Positions 51,351 through 60,897 of a stretch of 64,000 nt of DNA are shown here, in pieces. This DNA comes from Gulosibacter hominis (GTDB lineage Bacteria; Actinomycetota; Actinomycetes; Actinomycetales; Microbacteriaceae): contig NZ_CAJGWQ010000002.1 of NCBI RefSeq assembly GCF_904842695.1, positions 1 to 64,000 on the forward strand, read 5' to 3'. Position 1 is the first letter of the stretch. Each line of letters opens with the position of its first letter. Both the position numbers and the translations under genes were made by a program. The notes under the pieces were generated by a model, which had not been told where the DNA came from, did not search any database, and saw only the letters and a list, made by a program, of their open reading frames with translations.

Positions 51351-54305
51351 TTGGCCAATTTTTTCGAGAAGATGCTTCGCTTCGGCGAGGGACGTCAGCT
51401 CAAGCGTCTGGAGCGCATCGCCGAACAGGTAAATAAGCTCGAAGATCTCTACCTGGATCTCAGCGATGAAGAGCTGCGCGCTCTCACCGACGACTTCCGC
51501 GAGCGGTACCAGGCCGATATTGATGCCGGTAAGAGCGAACAAGATGCGCTCGATGCGCTCATGCCCGAGGCGTTCGGTGCGGTGCGTGAGGCAGCCGGCC
51601 GCACGCTCGGCCAGCGTCACTACGACGTGCAGCTCATGGGTGGCGCTGCGCTTCACGGCGGAAATATCGCCGAAATGAAAACCGGTGAGGGAAAGACCCT
51701 CGTCGCCACCCTGGCCGCCTACCTCAACGCCATCCCCGGTAAGGGCGTGCACGTCGTCACCGTGAACGACTTCCTCGCCTCGTACCAGTCGGAGCTGATG
51801 GGGCGCGTGTATCGCGCCCTCGGTATGACCACCGGCTGCGTAGTTACCGGGCAGTCGCCGGCACAGCGCCGCGAGCAGTATGCCGCCGACATCACCTACG
51901 GCACCAACAACGAGTTTGGCTTCGACTATCTGCGCGACAACATGGCCACCTCGGTTGAGGAACGAGTGCAGCGCGGCCACCACTTTGTGATCGTTGACGA
52001 GGTCGACTCGATTTTGATCGACGAGGCGCGCACGCCACTGATCATCTCGGGTCCGGCATCAGGCGAGGCCAACAACTGGTATTCGGTGTTCGCCAAGATC
52101 GCGCGTCGACTCAAAGAAGACCGCGACTACGAGGTCGACGAAAAAAAGCGCACGGTGGGTGTGCTCGAACCGGGTATCGACAAGGTGGAAGACCTGCTCG
52201 GTATCGACAACCTCTATGAGCAGGCCAACACCCCGCTGATTTCATTCCTGAACAACGCCATTAAGGCGAAGGCACTGTTCCGCCGCGACAAAGAATATGT
52301 CGTGCAGAACGGCGAGGTGCTCATCGTTGATGAGCACACCGGCCGCATCCTGCCCGGCCGCCGCTACAACGAGGGCCTGCACCAGGCAATCGAGGCAAAA
52401 GAAAACGTGCAGATCAAGGCCGAGAACCAGACGCTCGCCACGGTCACGCTGCAGAACTACTTCCTCATGTACGACAAGCTCTCGGGTATGACCGGTACCG
52501 CCGAAACCGAGGCAGCCGAGTTCAACTCGACCTATCACGTCGGTGTGATCCCAATTCCCACCAACAAGCCGATGATCCGCATCGACCAGCCCGACCTCGT
52601 CTACAAGAACGAGGTGGTCAAGTTTGACCAGGTGGTTGAAGACATTGTCGAGCGACACGATGCTGGCCAGCCGGTGCTGGTGGGTACCACCTCGGTTGAA
52701 AAGAGCGAATATCTCTCGAAATTGCTCGCGCGTCGCGGCGTGAAGCACGAGGTGCTCAACGCCAAGAACCACGCCCGTGAGGCCGCGATTGTGGCGCAGG
52801 CGGGGCGTAAGGGCGCAGTCACTGTGGCTACGAACATGGCCGGTCGTGGTACCGACATCATGCTCGGTGGTAACGCCGAGTTCATCGCGGTTGCCGAGAT
52901 GGCGGCGCTCGGGCTCGACCCCGAAGAAAACTCGGAAGAGTACGAGGCCACCTGGCCCTCGGTGCTCGACCGAGTCGAAGAAGAGGTCAAGGCCGAAGCA
53001 CAAGAGGTTGCCGAACTCGGTGGCCTGTATGTGCTCGGCACCGAACGTCACGAATCGCGCCGTATCGACAACCAGCTGCGCGGTCGCGCGGGACGTCAGG
53101 GCGACCCCGGTGAATCACGTTTTTATCTGTCGATGAACGACGACCTGATGCGACTGTTCAACACTGGTGCGGCCCGCGCACTCATGGCTTCGAGCTCGAT
53201 TCCCGACGAGATGGCGATCGAGTCGGGCCTGGTAACAAAATCGATTCGACAGGCACAGACCCACGTCGAAGCTCGTAATGCCGAGATCCGCAAAAACGTG
53301 TTCAAGTACGACATCGTGCTGAACGAGCAGCGCGAGGCCATCTACTCCGACCGCCAGTCGATCCTCGAGGGTGACGATCTGCGCGACAAGGTGAGCGGAT
53401 TCATCACCGGCGCGATCGATGCGATCGTTGCCGAGCACACCAGTGCCGGCGCCCCGGATGACTGGGAAACTGAAACGCTCCAGGCCGAGCTCTCCCAGCT
53501 GTATCCGATGTCGGTGACGGTTGACGAAATTATCGAGGATGCTGGCGGGCTCGACCAGATCAGCGTTGAACGCCTCGAAGAAGAGCTGCACGCCGACGCA
53601 AAAATCGCCTATGAGCGTCGCGAAGAGGAGCTCGGCGAAGAGGTCATGCGCGAGCTCGAGCGTCGCGTGGTGCTGCAGGTTGTCGACCGCAAATGGCGTG
53701 ACCACCTCTACGAAATGGATGCGCTCAAGGACGGTATCGGGCTGCGAGCCATGGCGCAGAAGAACCCGCTGGTTGAATACCAGCGTGAGGGCTTTTTGAT
53801 GTACCAGCAGATGCTCGGTGCGGTGCGCGAAGAGTCGGTCGGCTTCCTCATGAACCTTGATGTTCAGGTCAACGAGGTTGAAGACGCCGACGGCAACACT
53901 CGCCGTCACCTGGTGATGCGCTCGAAGGGACTCGAGCCGAAACCGCAGGCGAAGCTGAACTACTCGGCCGCCGACGAATCGGGCCAGGTGCGAGTCACTG
54001 ACGGTAAGGGCGCGGTTAATGAAAAGGCCACCCGGGACGCGATGCGCCGCGAAATGGTGCAGGGCACGGCTTCGGCCATGCAATCGGCGGCGGCAACCAG
54101 CAACGATGCCGAGAGCGAAGTGACCAAGCAGGCCACAAAGTCGACCGGCAAATCGGCTAAGAGTCGTGGCAAGGCCAAGCGCAAGTCGGGCAACCCCGGC
54201 AAGGGCGATGCATCCCAGGGCCGCTCGGCAGCCGATCTCGCTCGCGAGCAGGCGCAGACCAAGAAGGCGCGTGGCGCTCGCGGCGCATTCGGCGAAAAGA
54301 AGTAG
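51351..54305 (+). CDS. secA: Preprotein translocase ATPase SecA
   Basis: 984 residues driving Sec-dependent export. Walker A MKTGEGKT (K115), Walker [15 protein letters not shown], helicase motif [11 protein letters not shown], and the [15 protein letters not shown] region are present. The C-terminus is a lysine/serine/alanine-rich tail without the CxC...C zinc-binding end found in E. coli SecA. TTG start with GAGGAG 6 bases before it. Confidence 0.97.
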   Translation: MANFFEKMLRFGEGRQLKRLERIAEQVNKLEDLYLDLSDEELRALTDDFRERYQADIDAGKSEQDALDALMPEAFGAVREAAGRTLGQRHYDVQLMGGAALHGGNIAEMKTGEGKTLVATLAAYLNAIPGKGVHVVTVNDFLASYQSELMGRVYRALGMTTGCVVTGQSPAQRREQYAADITYGTNNEFGFDYLRDNMATSVEERVQRGHHFVIVDEVDSILIDEARTPLIISGPASGEANNWYSVFAKIARRLKEDRDYEVDEKKRTVGVLEPGIDKVEDLLGIDNLYEQANTPLISFLNNAIKAKALFRRDKEYVVQNGEVLIVDEHTGRILPGRRYNEGLHQAIEAKENVQIKAENQTLATVTLQNYFLMYDKLSGMTGTAETEAAEFNSTYHVGVIPIPTNKPMIRIDQPDLVYKNEVVKFDQVVEDIVERHDAGQPVLVGTTSVEKSEYLSKLLARRGVKHEVLNAKNHAREAAIVAQAGRKGAVTVATNMAGRGTDIMLGGNAEFIAVAEMAALGLDPEENSEEYEATWPSVLDRVEEEVKAEAQEVAELGGLYVLGTERHESRRIDNQLRGRAGRQGDPGESRFYLSMNDDLMRLFNTGAARALMASSSIPDEMAIESGLVTKSIRQAQTHVEARNAEIRKNVFKYDIVLNEQREAIYSDRQSILEGDDLRDKVSGFITGAIDAIVAEHTSAGAPDDWETETLQAELSQLYPMSVTVDEIIEDAGGLDQISVERLEEELHADAKIAYERREEELGEEVMRELERRVVLQVVDRKWRDHLYEMDALKDGIGLRAMAQKNPLVEYQREGFLMYQQMLGAVREESVGFLMNLDVQVNEVEDADGNTRRHLVMRSKGLEPKPQAKLNYSAADESGQVRVTDGKGAVNEKATRDAMRREMVQGTASAMQSAAATSNDAESEVTKQATKSTGKSAKSRGKAKRKSGNPGKGDASQGRSAADLAREQAQTKKARGARGAFGEKK

Positions 54306-54307
54306 GC

Positions 54308-54997
54308 ATGCGGCAGTGGGCGGGCGCGTTTAACGCCCGCGACCTTGCCGGCACCCCGGTGGGTGACGCAACTATCCGCCGGGGTGTGCTGTTTCGATCG
54401 GGTAAGCCAGAGGCATGGTTGCCACAGGGGTGGCAGGATGCGGCGGCTGACGGTGCACGACGCGTAATCGACCTGCGCGATCCGCGTGAGCTGCGCGAAC
54501 CGATCAACGGCGCCGAAGCTGCCGGGGTGCGGTACGAGTCGATGCCGATTGAAGACCCTGATGACAGCGAGTTTCGCGAACTGATGGTGCCGTACATGAT
54601 GCACACCAACCAGTACCGTGACTATTTGCGGCTGTTTGGTGACCGGGTGGCCGCGGCAGTGGCGCGTATCGCGAACGCCGGCCCCGGCACCGTGGTGTGC
54701 TGTTCGGCGGGCCGTGACCGCACTGGTCTTGTTACCGGCTTGCTGCTGCGGGCGCTCGGCGCTTCGCCGGCGACACTGCTGGCGGCAGATGAGCTTGCCA
54801 CACGCACCATCAATGAGCGGCACAGGGTGTCGAACCACCCGTATGAGTCATTCCGTCCCGAACCCGCGCTCAGTGAGTGGGTCGCTTCGCGTGCCGCGGC
54901 GCTTGAACAGTTCTATGGCGAGGTGGATGCGGCGGCATTTTTGCGCGAGCACGGTGTGGCGGTTGAGCCCGCGCGCGAGTGGTTGTTTGACGAATGA
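54308..54997 (+). CDS. Tyrosine-protein phosphatase (Y_phosphatase3 / DSP type)
   Basis: 229 residues with the phosphate loop C132-SAGRDR-TG (Cys-x5-Arg). The RNARDLAG-like start (FNARDLAGTPVG) and RRGVLFRSGKP match the PTP/lipid phosphatase group including MptpB. The residue before the catalytic cysteine is another cysteine, where family members usually have histidine. It lies 2 bases after secA and may share its transcript. Function in the cell unknown. Confidence 0.85.
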   Translation: MRQWAGAFNARDLAGTPVGDATIRRGVLFRSGKPEAWLPQGWQDAAADGARRVIDLRDPRELREPINGAEAAGVRYESMPIEDPDDSEFRELMVPYMMHTNQYRDYLRLFGDRVAAAVARIANAGPGTVVCCSAGRDRTGLVTGLLLRALGASPATLLAADELATRTINERHRVSNHPYESFRPEPALSEWVASRAAALEQFYGEVDAAAFLREHGVAVEPAREWLFDE

Positions 54998-55015
54998 ACC
55001 GGCATCGCCCGGTTC
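54996..55015 (+). terminator. Weak stem-loop after the phosphatase gene
   Basis: GAACCGG (54996-55002) and CCGGTTC (55009-55015) with a 6-base loop, directly at the stop codon, followed only by TGATTGCGATTG. Tentative. Confidence 0.3.
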
Positions 55016-55052
55016 TGATTGCGATTGTGGTGCAGTGCAGCGCCTCGCGCCG

Positions 55053-55550
55053 CTAAAGCACGTGGATGCGTTCGGCGCGCCAGCGGCCTCGCCACGATTC
55101 GAGCCGGATCGCAACCGCGCGCGCCCGTGCCCCGATATCCACCACAACGGTGCCCTCTACGACGCCCGGTCGTGGCGACTGCCACAGGCATGCGCGTGCC
55201 CGCACGGTGGGGCGGCGGACGGCCAAACCTCGCAGTGCGCGTGAGCGTTTGGCGTGCTGGGCACGCTGCAGCACCTTCGAAAACACCTCCGGCGACACCC
55301 ATCGAGCGACCTGCTCGACCTCACGCACGCCGGCGATGATTTCGACAACGCTGCGGGCGAGATTTCGCAACAGCGCATCCGGATTGGGAAGCCCGGTGTC
55401 GTCGAGCTGTCGGCTCAGTGCATAGCCACCGGCAGTGGTTTCGCTGGCGGTATCGTGTGTCACCGCCGTCAGTCGAGGGCGGTTGGGGCTCGGGGCGGAT
55501 GCTGTTACTGACTGGTTGGGTGATGCGGGCGCGGCACTGGTTGCGGGCAT
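55053..55550 (-). CDS. Rv3235-family protein
   Basis: 165 residues. A low-complexity N-terminus (Ala/Ser/Pro) precedes the conserved C-terminal domain (LARSVVEIIAGVREVEQVARWVSPEVFSKV ending in SWRGRWRAERIHVL), known from the actinobacterial family named after Rv3235, usually found beside secA. Function unknown. I chose the ATG at 55550 with GGAAG upstream instead of the TTG nine codons earlier. Confidence 0.8.
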   Translation of the reverse strand: MPATSAAPASPNQSVTASAPSPNRPRLTAVTHDTASETTAGGYALSRQLDDTGLPNPDALLRNLARSVVEIIAGVREVEQVARWVSPEVFSKVLQRAQHAKRSRALRGLAVRRPTVRARACLWQSPRPGVVEGTVVVDIGARARAVAIRLESWRGRWRAERIHVL

Positions 55551-55675
55551 GGTTGGCTTCCGTCGTGTGGGTATCAACTGGCGGCGTTGCGCAGCTCACT
55601 GAGATTTTCACCGTAGGAAGCAAATTTGGGGCGAAAAAATAGAAACTGTGGATAACTCGCGGATGCGATACCGTT

Positions 55676-56290
55676 ATGGGTCACACTTTTTCTGTGCAAT
55701 GGGACCACCTTTTTGAAGACCTCGCCGACCAGTTCGCGGCAGAGCGCGAAGAGGCTGAGCAGCGGGCCGCAATCGACGATGAGCGCCTCCGCATCGCCCG
55801 GCTCACGGTCCGTGATCGACTGGCCGCACTTGCCGCCGGACTAAGACCCGGCGAGCACATCGGCTTGCAATTGCACACGGATGAACGCGTCGATATCGTT
55901 CCGGTTGAGTTTGGCGCTGACTGGTTTGGTGCTGAACTGGCAGGTATCGGCGGCAGCTACGGGGCGTGTTTGGTGCCGATCGCCGGGGTCGCGGCGCTGC
56001 TGCTCACGCCCGACCAGGTGGAGCGTTCGCTCGCACCGCAGCCGGCCCGCCCGAGCGTGACCGAACGGTTGAGCAGCCACATCGCCCTGCGCGATCTGGC
56101 CCGTCGACGAACCGTGTGTGAGCTGTCAACCCCGGCCGGTGCAATCACCGGCACCATCGACCGGGTCGCCCGCGACCATCTCGATATTGCCGTGCACGAC
56201 CCGGAAACTGTGCGCCGCAATCGCTCGGTGCGGGTAACCCGGATCGTGCCGCTGCACGACATCATGCTCGTGCGCATCCACGCCGACTGA
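55676..56290 (+). CDS. Conserved hypothetical protein
   Basis: 204 residues, not recognised. Residues about 15-45 are a charged, probably coiled-coil helix (LADQFAAEREEAEQRAAIDDERLR), followed by two small beta-rich parts (GEHIGLQLHTDERVDIVPVEF; ELSTPAGAITGTIDRVARDHLDIAVHD). There are no membrane segments. No ribosome binding site precedes the ATG, so it may be leaderless. Its place before a BldC-like HTH gene and a SAF/CpaE pair is the only context. Confidence 0.7.
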   Translation: MGHTFSVQWDHLFEDLADQFAAEREEAEQRAAIDDERLRIARLTVRDRLAALAAGLRPGEHIGLQLHTDERVDIVPVEFGADWFGAELAGIGGSYGACLVPIAGVAALLLTPDQVERSLAPQPARPSVTERLSSHIALRDLARRRTVCELSTPAGAITGTIDRVARDHLDIAVHDPETVRRNRSVRVTRIVPLHDIMLVRIHAD

Positions 56291-56295
56291 CTGCG

Positions 56296-56568
56296 CTACT
56301 GCTCGGGCGTGGCAAACAGCTCGGGAATGTCGGTGAACTCGCTCTGCGCGAACCGCGATTCGCGTTCGCGCCGCTCGTATTGGTCGGCGATGTAGTCGTC
56401 GAGGGCGCGCGGTTCGACGCGCCAGTGGCCGTGCTCACCAATACGGATTGCCGCCAGCTCGTTCGATTCGACCAGCTCGCGCACAACGCTGATATCAACA
56501 TTGAGCACATCGGCGACATCCGCGAGCGAAAGAAAGCGCGCGAAGCGGGATGCCGCATTTGATGTCAT
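56296..56568 (-). CDS. Helix-turn-helix (excisionase/BldC-like) DNA-binding protein
   Basis: 90 residues. The MerR/excisionase-type HTH is FLSLADVADVLNVDISVVRELVESNEL, followed by a wing (AIRIGEHGHWRVEPRALDDYIADQY). Small proteins of this kind are developmental or household regulators in actinobacteria. It converges with the unknown protein gene and is divergent from the SAF gene. Confidence 0.82.
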   Translation of the reverse strand: MTSNAASRFARFLSLADVADVLNVDISVVRELVESNELAAIRIGEHGHWRVEPRALDDYIADQYERRERESRFAQSEFTDIPELFATPEQ

Positions 56569-56710
56569 GCTTTCATTATTCCCGCTGCCAGCGACACTTG
56601 CTGCCCTGTGGATAACTTTTCATGGTTCTTATCAGACACGGCAAGATGACTTGCCGGGTGACATCGACCCGTCACTCAACACCGTCTGCTGTTGTCTGCA
56701 AGGATTCGCT

Positions 56711-57355
56711 ATGTCCGCTAAACCCGCGCTCACTCGGCGCATCGACTCTCGACTCATCATCGGCATCCTGTTGGTTGTGGTGTCGATGGCGGCGGTGGCC
56801 GGCATCGTACTGGCCTCGCATCACACCCGCACCGTTTATGTTGCCAGCGACAATCTCGCGCCGGGTGAGCCGCTCACCGAAGAGCGCTTGGCGCTGGTCG
56901 AGGTGCGCGTGGACGATACGACACCCCTCTACCTGGGTCCCGACCGGCTGCCCAGCGAGCCGATCGTGATTACTCGCGCTGTGGGTGCCGGCGAGCTCAT
57001 CCCGCTGAGTGCGCTGGGTGCAGCCGATCAGTCGACCGCGTCGGTGGTGGTGACACTCACCAGCTCACCGCCATCGGGCGTGGATGCAGGAAGTCGCGTT
57101 GAGCTGTGGGTGGCTCCGCCGGGGGAGCGGGCCGGTGAATATGCCGACCCGAGCGTGGTGGTGCCGGATGCCACCGTGGTGCGGCGACTCGAATCAGATC
57201 GACTCGTGGGGACAAACACGGTGGAACTCGAGCTGCGGGTGCCGAAGTCGCAGCTGCAGCAGGTGCTGGCGGCCACAACCGCTGAGGCGAGGATGCATGT
57301 GGTGCCGCTGCATCGCGAGCCAGCTACCCAACTTGGTGCCGAGGGGGAGTCATAA
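56711..57355 (+). CDS. SAF-domain protein (CpaB/RcpC-like)
   Basis: 214 residues with one N-terminal membrane segment (LIIGILLVVVSMAAVAGIVLAS), then a SAF domain (VYVASDNLAPGEPLTEERLALVEVRVDD) and a beta-rich end. CpaB proteins assemble Flp/Tad pili, but no pilin, secretin or TadA-type ATPase is nearby. ATG at 56711 after AGGA; the longer frame starts inside the neighbouring HTH gene. 2 bases before the CpaE-like gene. Confidence 0.84.
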   Translation: MSAKPALTRRIDSRLIIGILLVVVSMAAVAGIVLASHHTRTVYVASDNLAPGEPLTEERLALVEVRVDDTTPLYLGPDRLPSEPIVITRAVGAGELIPLSALGAADQSTASVVVTLTSSPPSGVDAGSRVELWVAPPGERAGEYADPSVVVPDATVVRRLESDRLVGTNTVELELRVPKSQLQQVLAATTAEARMHVVPLHREPATQLGAEGES

Positions 57356-57357
57356 GC

Positions 57358-58773
57358 GTGGCACGCATCGTATTAGCACTCGATTTTGAGATCGAGGCGC
57401 AGTGGCTCGAAGCTATCGTCTTCGCGGGCCACGAAATTGTGGAGCGAGTGGTGGGTGCGGATGCGTTGATCGCGGCGGTCGAGCAGCACCGCCCCGATCT
57501 TGCGGTGGTGCAGGCCACATCAGAAACACTCACCGCGCGCAGCCTCGGCGCCTGCGATCGCAGCGGCGTGCGCACAATCGCGGTGACGGCATCGACGATC
57601 GAGCGACAGACAGCCACCTCGCTCGGGGTGATTGATCGGGTGGATGCGGATGCTGATTGGCAGCGGGTCGAGCAGTTGCTCGGTGCTCGTGGGCGAGGCC
57701 AGGCGGATGAGCTGCCGCTACTGCAGCTGGATGAAAACGGCCAGCTTGCTGCATCCGCCTCTGAAACGATCCCGGGCTCAAGTCCATCCGGTTCAAAACC
57801 CGGCCGGCATCGCACGCGACGCGAGCTGCGTCAGCGCGAGCGTGCCGGCGCAGCCGCCGAGCCCGCGCATCCGGTTGCAAAAGCCGAGAACACCACCGCG
57901 GAAGCTGTTACCAATCAGCCGGCACCGCAACACCGGGATGCTCTACCAGTGGTTTCGCGGCCGTCGCGAGGTCGGGTCATCGCGGTGTGGGGGCCGCACG
58001 GGGCACCGGGCAGGTCAACAATTGCCATCAATGTGGCCGCCGCGCATGCTGAGCAGGGTAAGCGAGTCATGCTCGTTGACGCCGATAGTTATGGTGGCGC
58101 AATTGGCACGCTATTGGGGATAACCGACAACACCCCCGGGCTTGCAGCAGCCTGCCGACTCGCGGGTGCCGGCTCATTGGATGCGAACGAACTGTCACGA
58201 CTCGCAACACGGGTCGGGCGGGAAGCTCAGGTTTTTGTGCTTGGCGGCCTCAATAATCCCGCTCGCTGGCCAGAATTGCGCGCTGACCGCATCCAGACCA
58301 CCCTCGAACACTGCCGGAATATGGCCGATGTGGTGGTGGTTGACGTCGGTTTTAATCTCGAAACCGATGAAGAACTTGCCAGCGATTTTGTCGGCCCGCG
58401 ACGTAACGCGGCCACGATTGCAACGCTCGAGCACAGCGACACTGTGATGGCGGTTGCTGACGCATCGCCGGTGGGTGTTTCTCGCTATTTGCGCGCCCGG
58501 CTGCAGTTGCACGAGCTCCTTTCGCCGAACACCGAGGTGGTTGCGGTGGCCAATCGCGTGCGGCAGGGTGGCGCGGGAGGAGAACCCGCCCACCAGGTGC
58601 GTGAGGCGCTGCGACGGTTCGGGGGTATTGAATCGGTGCAGCTGTTGCCACATGATGAACGAGCCATCGCGCGAGCTCTGGCTGCCGGTGTCTCGGTGCT
58701 CGAGGCCGCGCCGCGGTCACGTTTTGCGCGTTCTGTCCGGGCCCTCGCCGAAGCTTCAGTAACCGTCAAATAA
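57358..58773 (+). CDS. CpaE-like (MinD/ParA superfamily) protein
   Basis: 471 residues: a receiver-like N-terminal domain (about 1-110) without a clear phosphorylation aspartate, a basic linker (about 135-205), and a ParA/MinD-fold domain. Its P-loop reads GPHGAPGRST, with arginine in place of the usual lysine of GKS/T and no leading signature lysine, so ATP turnover may be altered. LVDADSYGG is the second motif. GTG start after GGGGAG. Probably works with the SAF protein at the membrane. Confidence 0.8.
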   Translation: MARIVLALDFEIEAQWLEAIVFAGHEIVERVVGADALIAAVEQHRPDLAVVQATSETLTARSLGACDRSGVRTIAVTASTIERQTATSLGVIDRVDADADWQRVEQLLGARGRGQADELPLLQLDENGQLAASASETIPGSSPSGSKPGRHRTRRELRQRERAGAAAEPAHPVAKAENTTAEAVTNQPAPQHRDALPVVSRPSRGRVIAVWGPHGAPGRSTIAINVAAAHAEQGKRVMLVDADSYGGAIGTLLGITDNTPGLAAACRLAGAGSLDANELSRLATRVGREAQVFVLGGLNNPARWPELRADRIQTTLEHCRNMADVVVVDVGFNLETDEELASDFVGPRRNAATIATLEHSDTVMAVADASPVGVSRYLRARLQLHELLSPNTEVVAVANRVRQGGAGGEPAHQVREALRRFGGIESVQLLPHDERAIARALAAGVSVLEAAPRSRFARSVRALAEASVTVK

Positions 58774-58775
58774 GC

Positions 58776-58798
58776 TGACATGCGTGTCAAGCATGTCA
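58776..58798 (+). promoter_or_regulatory. Hairpin over the pdtaS start codon
   Basis: TGACATGC (58776-58783) and GCATGTCA (58791-58798), a perfect 8-bp inverted repeat with 7-base loop. The GTG candidate start is the loop's first codon and the ATG candidate is in the right arm. No ribosome binding site is visible, so initiation may be controlled by this structure or be leaderless. Confidence 0.5.
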
Positions 58799-60349
58799 AA
58801 CCACCTCCTGCGGCACGGCGCACTCGACGAAGCCGACCGCGAATGGCTGATGCTGCTGTCTGCCGACTCACAGCTGCTCGCCGATCTCGCCACCGCCGAC
58901 CTGGTGCTGTGGGTGCACACCCGTGACGATAATTTCACCGCAGTCGGTCAAGTTCGTCCGTCCAGCGCCCCGACGCTGTTTTATCGCGACCTTGTCGGCC
59001 AGCAGATGCGTGAGCAGTGGGAGCCGGATGTGCGCCGCGCCTTTGAAGAGGGCCGCACGGTTCGTTCAACCGAACCCGACTGGTTTGACGAGATTCCCAC
59101 TCAGCTCACCGTCACCCCGGTGTTTTCGTCGCGTCGCGTGGACGGTAAACGGGTGCGTTCTGAACGACCGATCGCCATCTATACGCGCCACACCAATTTG
59201 CTCAGCGGCCGTCACCTCACCCGGCAAGAACATACCTTCCGGGAGTGCGCCGAAGACCTATTCGCCATGATTGAGGCGGGGGAGTTTCCCGATCCGGACG
59301 CTCCCGAGTTTTCCCGCCGCGGTGCGCCCCGCGCCCACGATGGTCTGATTCGACTCAACCCCGATGGCGTGGTCACCTTCGCCAGTGCCAACGCGCTATC
59401 AGCGATGAACAAGCTCGGATTCGGCGGCGAGCTCGAAGGCGAAGCGCTGTCAGACGTAGCCTCGCTGCTGGTTGATGACAAGCGGCATGTTTCGGTCGAT
59501 GAAGCGCTGCCGCTGGTGGTCACCGGTCGCGCGCCCTGGATGACCGATGTCGACTCGGGTGGCGTGACCGTGACGATGCGTGCCATTCCCCTGCATCGTG
59601 ACGGCCAGCGGCTCGGTGCAATCGTGCTGTGTCGTGACACCACCGATGTTCGTCACCAGCAGCAGGAACTCATCACCAAAGACGCGACGATTCGTGAAAT
59701 TCACCACCGGGTAAAAAACAACCTGCAGACCGTGGCCGCGCTGCTGCGCATCCAGGCGCGTCGCGTTCGCAGCGACGAGGCCCGTGAGTCGCTGCTGCAG
59801 GCAATGCGTCGAGTGTCATCGATCGCGGTTGTGCACGACACCCTTTCGAGCGGATTTTCGCAATCGGTTGATTTTGATGAGGTGTTCCTGCGGGTGATGA
59901 AGCTCGCTACCGAGGTGGCAGCCGGTGAGGGCGGGCAGACTATTCGCCCCGAGCTGCAGGGCTCGTTCGGGGCGGTGCCGAGTGAATATGCCACGCCGCT
60001 TTCGCTGGCGCTCACCGAGCTGGTCACCAATGCGGTTGAGCACGGTCTCGATGCCGGTGCAACCGAGGGTCGGGTTGTGGTTCGTGTTGAACGCACCGAC
60101 GAGATGCTTTCGATCGACGTGATCGATAACGGTAAGGGGATGGCTGAAACCGGCGTCGGTAACGGGCTCGGCACCCAGATTGTGCGCACGCTCGTGGAGG
60201 GTGAACTGGGCGGCTCAATCGCCTGGAACCCCACGCCCGGTGGGGGCACTACAGTGGCGATTCGGGTGCCGCGACGCTGGGGTGTTTCGGCGACGACCGC
60301 GCAGCTGGCGGTTGTGCCGGGAGCCGATGGTCCCTTCCCTGAAAAATAA
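58784..60349 (+). CDS. pdtaS: Sensor histidine kinase PdtaS-like
   Basis: 521 residues without membrane segments. N-terminal GAF-like and PAS-like domains (TADLVLWVHTRDDNF; IRLNPDGVVTFASANALSAMNKLG), then a HisKA_2 kinase with IHHRVKNNLQTVAALL (H307/H308) and the ATPase domain (LTELVTNAVEHG, NGKGM, GLGTQIV). PdtaS with PdtaR controls antitermination in mycobacteria; no pdtaR is in the window. The start may be GTG 58784 or ATG 58793; a hairpin spans both. whiB1 is its convergent neighbour, as in mycobacteria. Confidence 0.9.
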   Translation: MSSMSNHLLRHGALDEADREWLMLLSADSQLLADLATADLVLWVHTRDDNFTAVGQVRPSSAPTLFYRDLVGQQMREQWEPDVRRAFEEGRTVRSTEPDWFDEIPTQLTVTPVFSSRRVDGKRVRSERPIAIYTRHTNLLSGRHLTRQEHTFRECAEDLFAMIEAGEFPDPDAPEFSRRGAPRAHDGLIRLNPDGVVTFASANALSAMNKLGFGGELEGEALSDVASLLVDDKRHVSVDEALPLVVTGRAPWMTDVDSGGVTVTMRAIPLHRDGQRLGAIVLCRDTTDVRHQQQELITKDATIREIHHRVKNNLQTVAALLRIQARRVRSDEARESLLQAMRRVSSIAVVHDTLSSGFSQSVDFDEVFLRVMKLATEVAAGEGGQTIRPELQGSFGAVPSEYATPLSLALTELVTNAVEHGLDAGATEGRVVVRVERTDEMLSIDVIDNGKGMAETGVGNGLGTQIVRTLVEGELGGSIAWNPTPGGGTTVAIRVPRRWGVSATTAQLAVVPGADGPFPEK

Positions 60350-60469
60350 ACTGGCTCGCAGGGCTGAACCTGCCCGGGAAACCTGACCGGCGCGGAGTGG
60401 CAAGCCAGGCGAGGCGCAGCTCAATCGTGCCCGCAAACCGGTTGCGGTCGAGTCAGATTACAAAACTGC

Positions 60470-60718
60470 TTAGGATGCGCGGCGAGCGCGGGCAGCGCGC
60501 CGTTTGAGGGCGCGGCGTTCGTCTTCAGAGAGCCCGCCCCAAACGCCCGAGTCTTGGTTGGTCTCCAAGGCGTATTGCAGGCACTGTTCGGTGACCGGGC
60601 AGCGTCCGCACACCGACTTCGCGGCGTCGATCTGCTCGAGTGCTGGGCCGGTGTTGCCGACGGGGAAGAAGAGTTCGGGGTCGGCATTCATGCAGGCAGC
60701 AGACTCGCGCCAATCCAT
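60470..60718 (-). CDS. whiB1: WhiB1-type iron-sulfur regulator
   Basis: 82 residues. Four cluster cysteines C9, C37, C40 and C46, the GVWGG turn, and an Arg/Ala-rich DNA-binding tail (RRALKRRAARARR). WhiB1 binds the primary sigma factor and responds to nitric oxide in mycobacteria. ATG at 60718 with GGAGA upstream; the 18-codon longer frame is not needed. Convergent with pdtaS. Confidence 0.94.
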   Translation of the reverse strand: MDWRESAACMNADPELFFPVGNTGPALEQIDAAKSVCGRCPVTEQCLQYALETNQDSGVWGGLSEDERRALKRRAARARRAS

Positions 60719-60744
60719 ATTGAAAAGTCTCCTCGGTTCCAAAG

Positions 60745-60760
60745 CGCCGAAATTTCGGCG
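60745..60760. promoter_or_regulatory. Palindrome upstream of whiB1
   Basis: Perfect 16-bp palindrome CGCCGAAATTTCGGCG, 27 bases before the whiB1 start. Operator or leader hairpin. Confidence 0.5.
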
Positions 60761-60897
60761 GCAGCTGTGCACAACGTGTCACGCTGCTGCGGGGCGAACG
60801 TGGCTGCGCGCTGCGCTCTCGGCGGTTATTCAGCAGTCGCTGCCCTGATCTGAAGTATTATCTTGCCACGCAACCACGCTCTGATCAAGGAAATTTT

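Noticed and set aside
56501-56710. 70-residue N-terminal extension of the SAF protein
   Set aside because: It would overlap the HTH gene on the other strand; the ATG at 56711 has a ribosome binding site and is followed directly by the expected membrane segment.
56711-58773. Tad/Flp pilus locus
   Set aside because: Only cpaB-like and cpaE-like genes are present; no pilin, secretin, TadA/B/C or prepilin peptidase in the window.
60765-60785. CRP/GlxR-type site upstream of whiB1 (TGTGCACAACGTGTCAC)
   Set aside because: The half-sites TGTG and TCAC are wrongly spaced for the TGTGA-N6-TCACA consensus; symmetry is limited to GTG...CAC.
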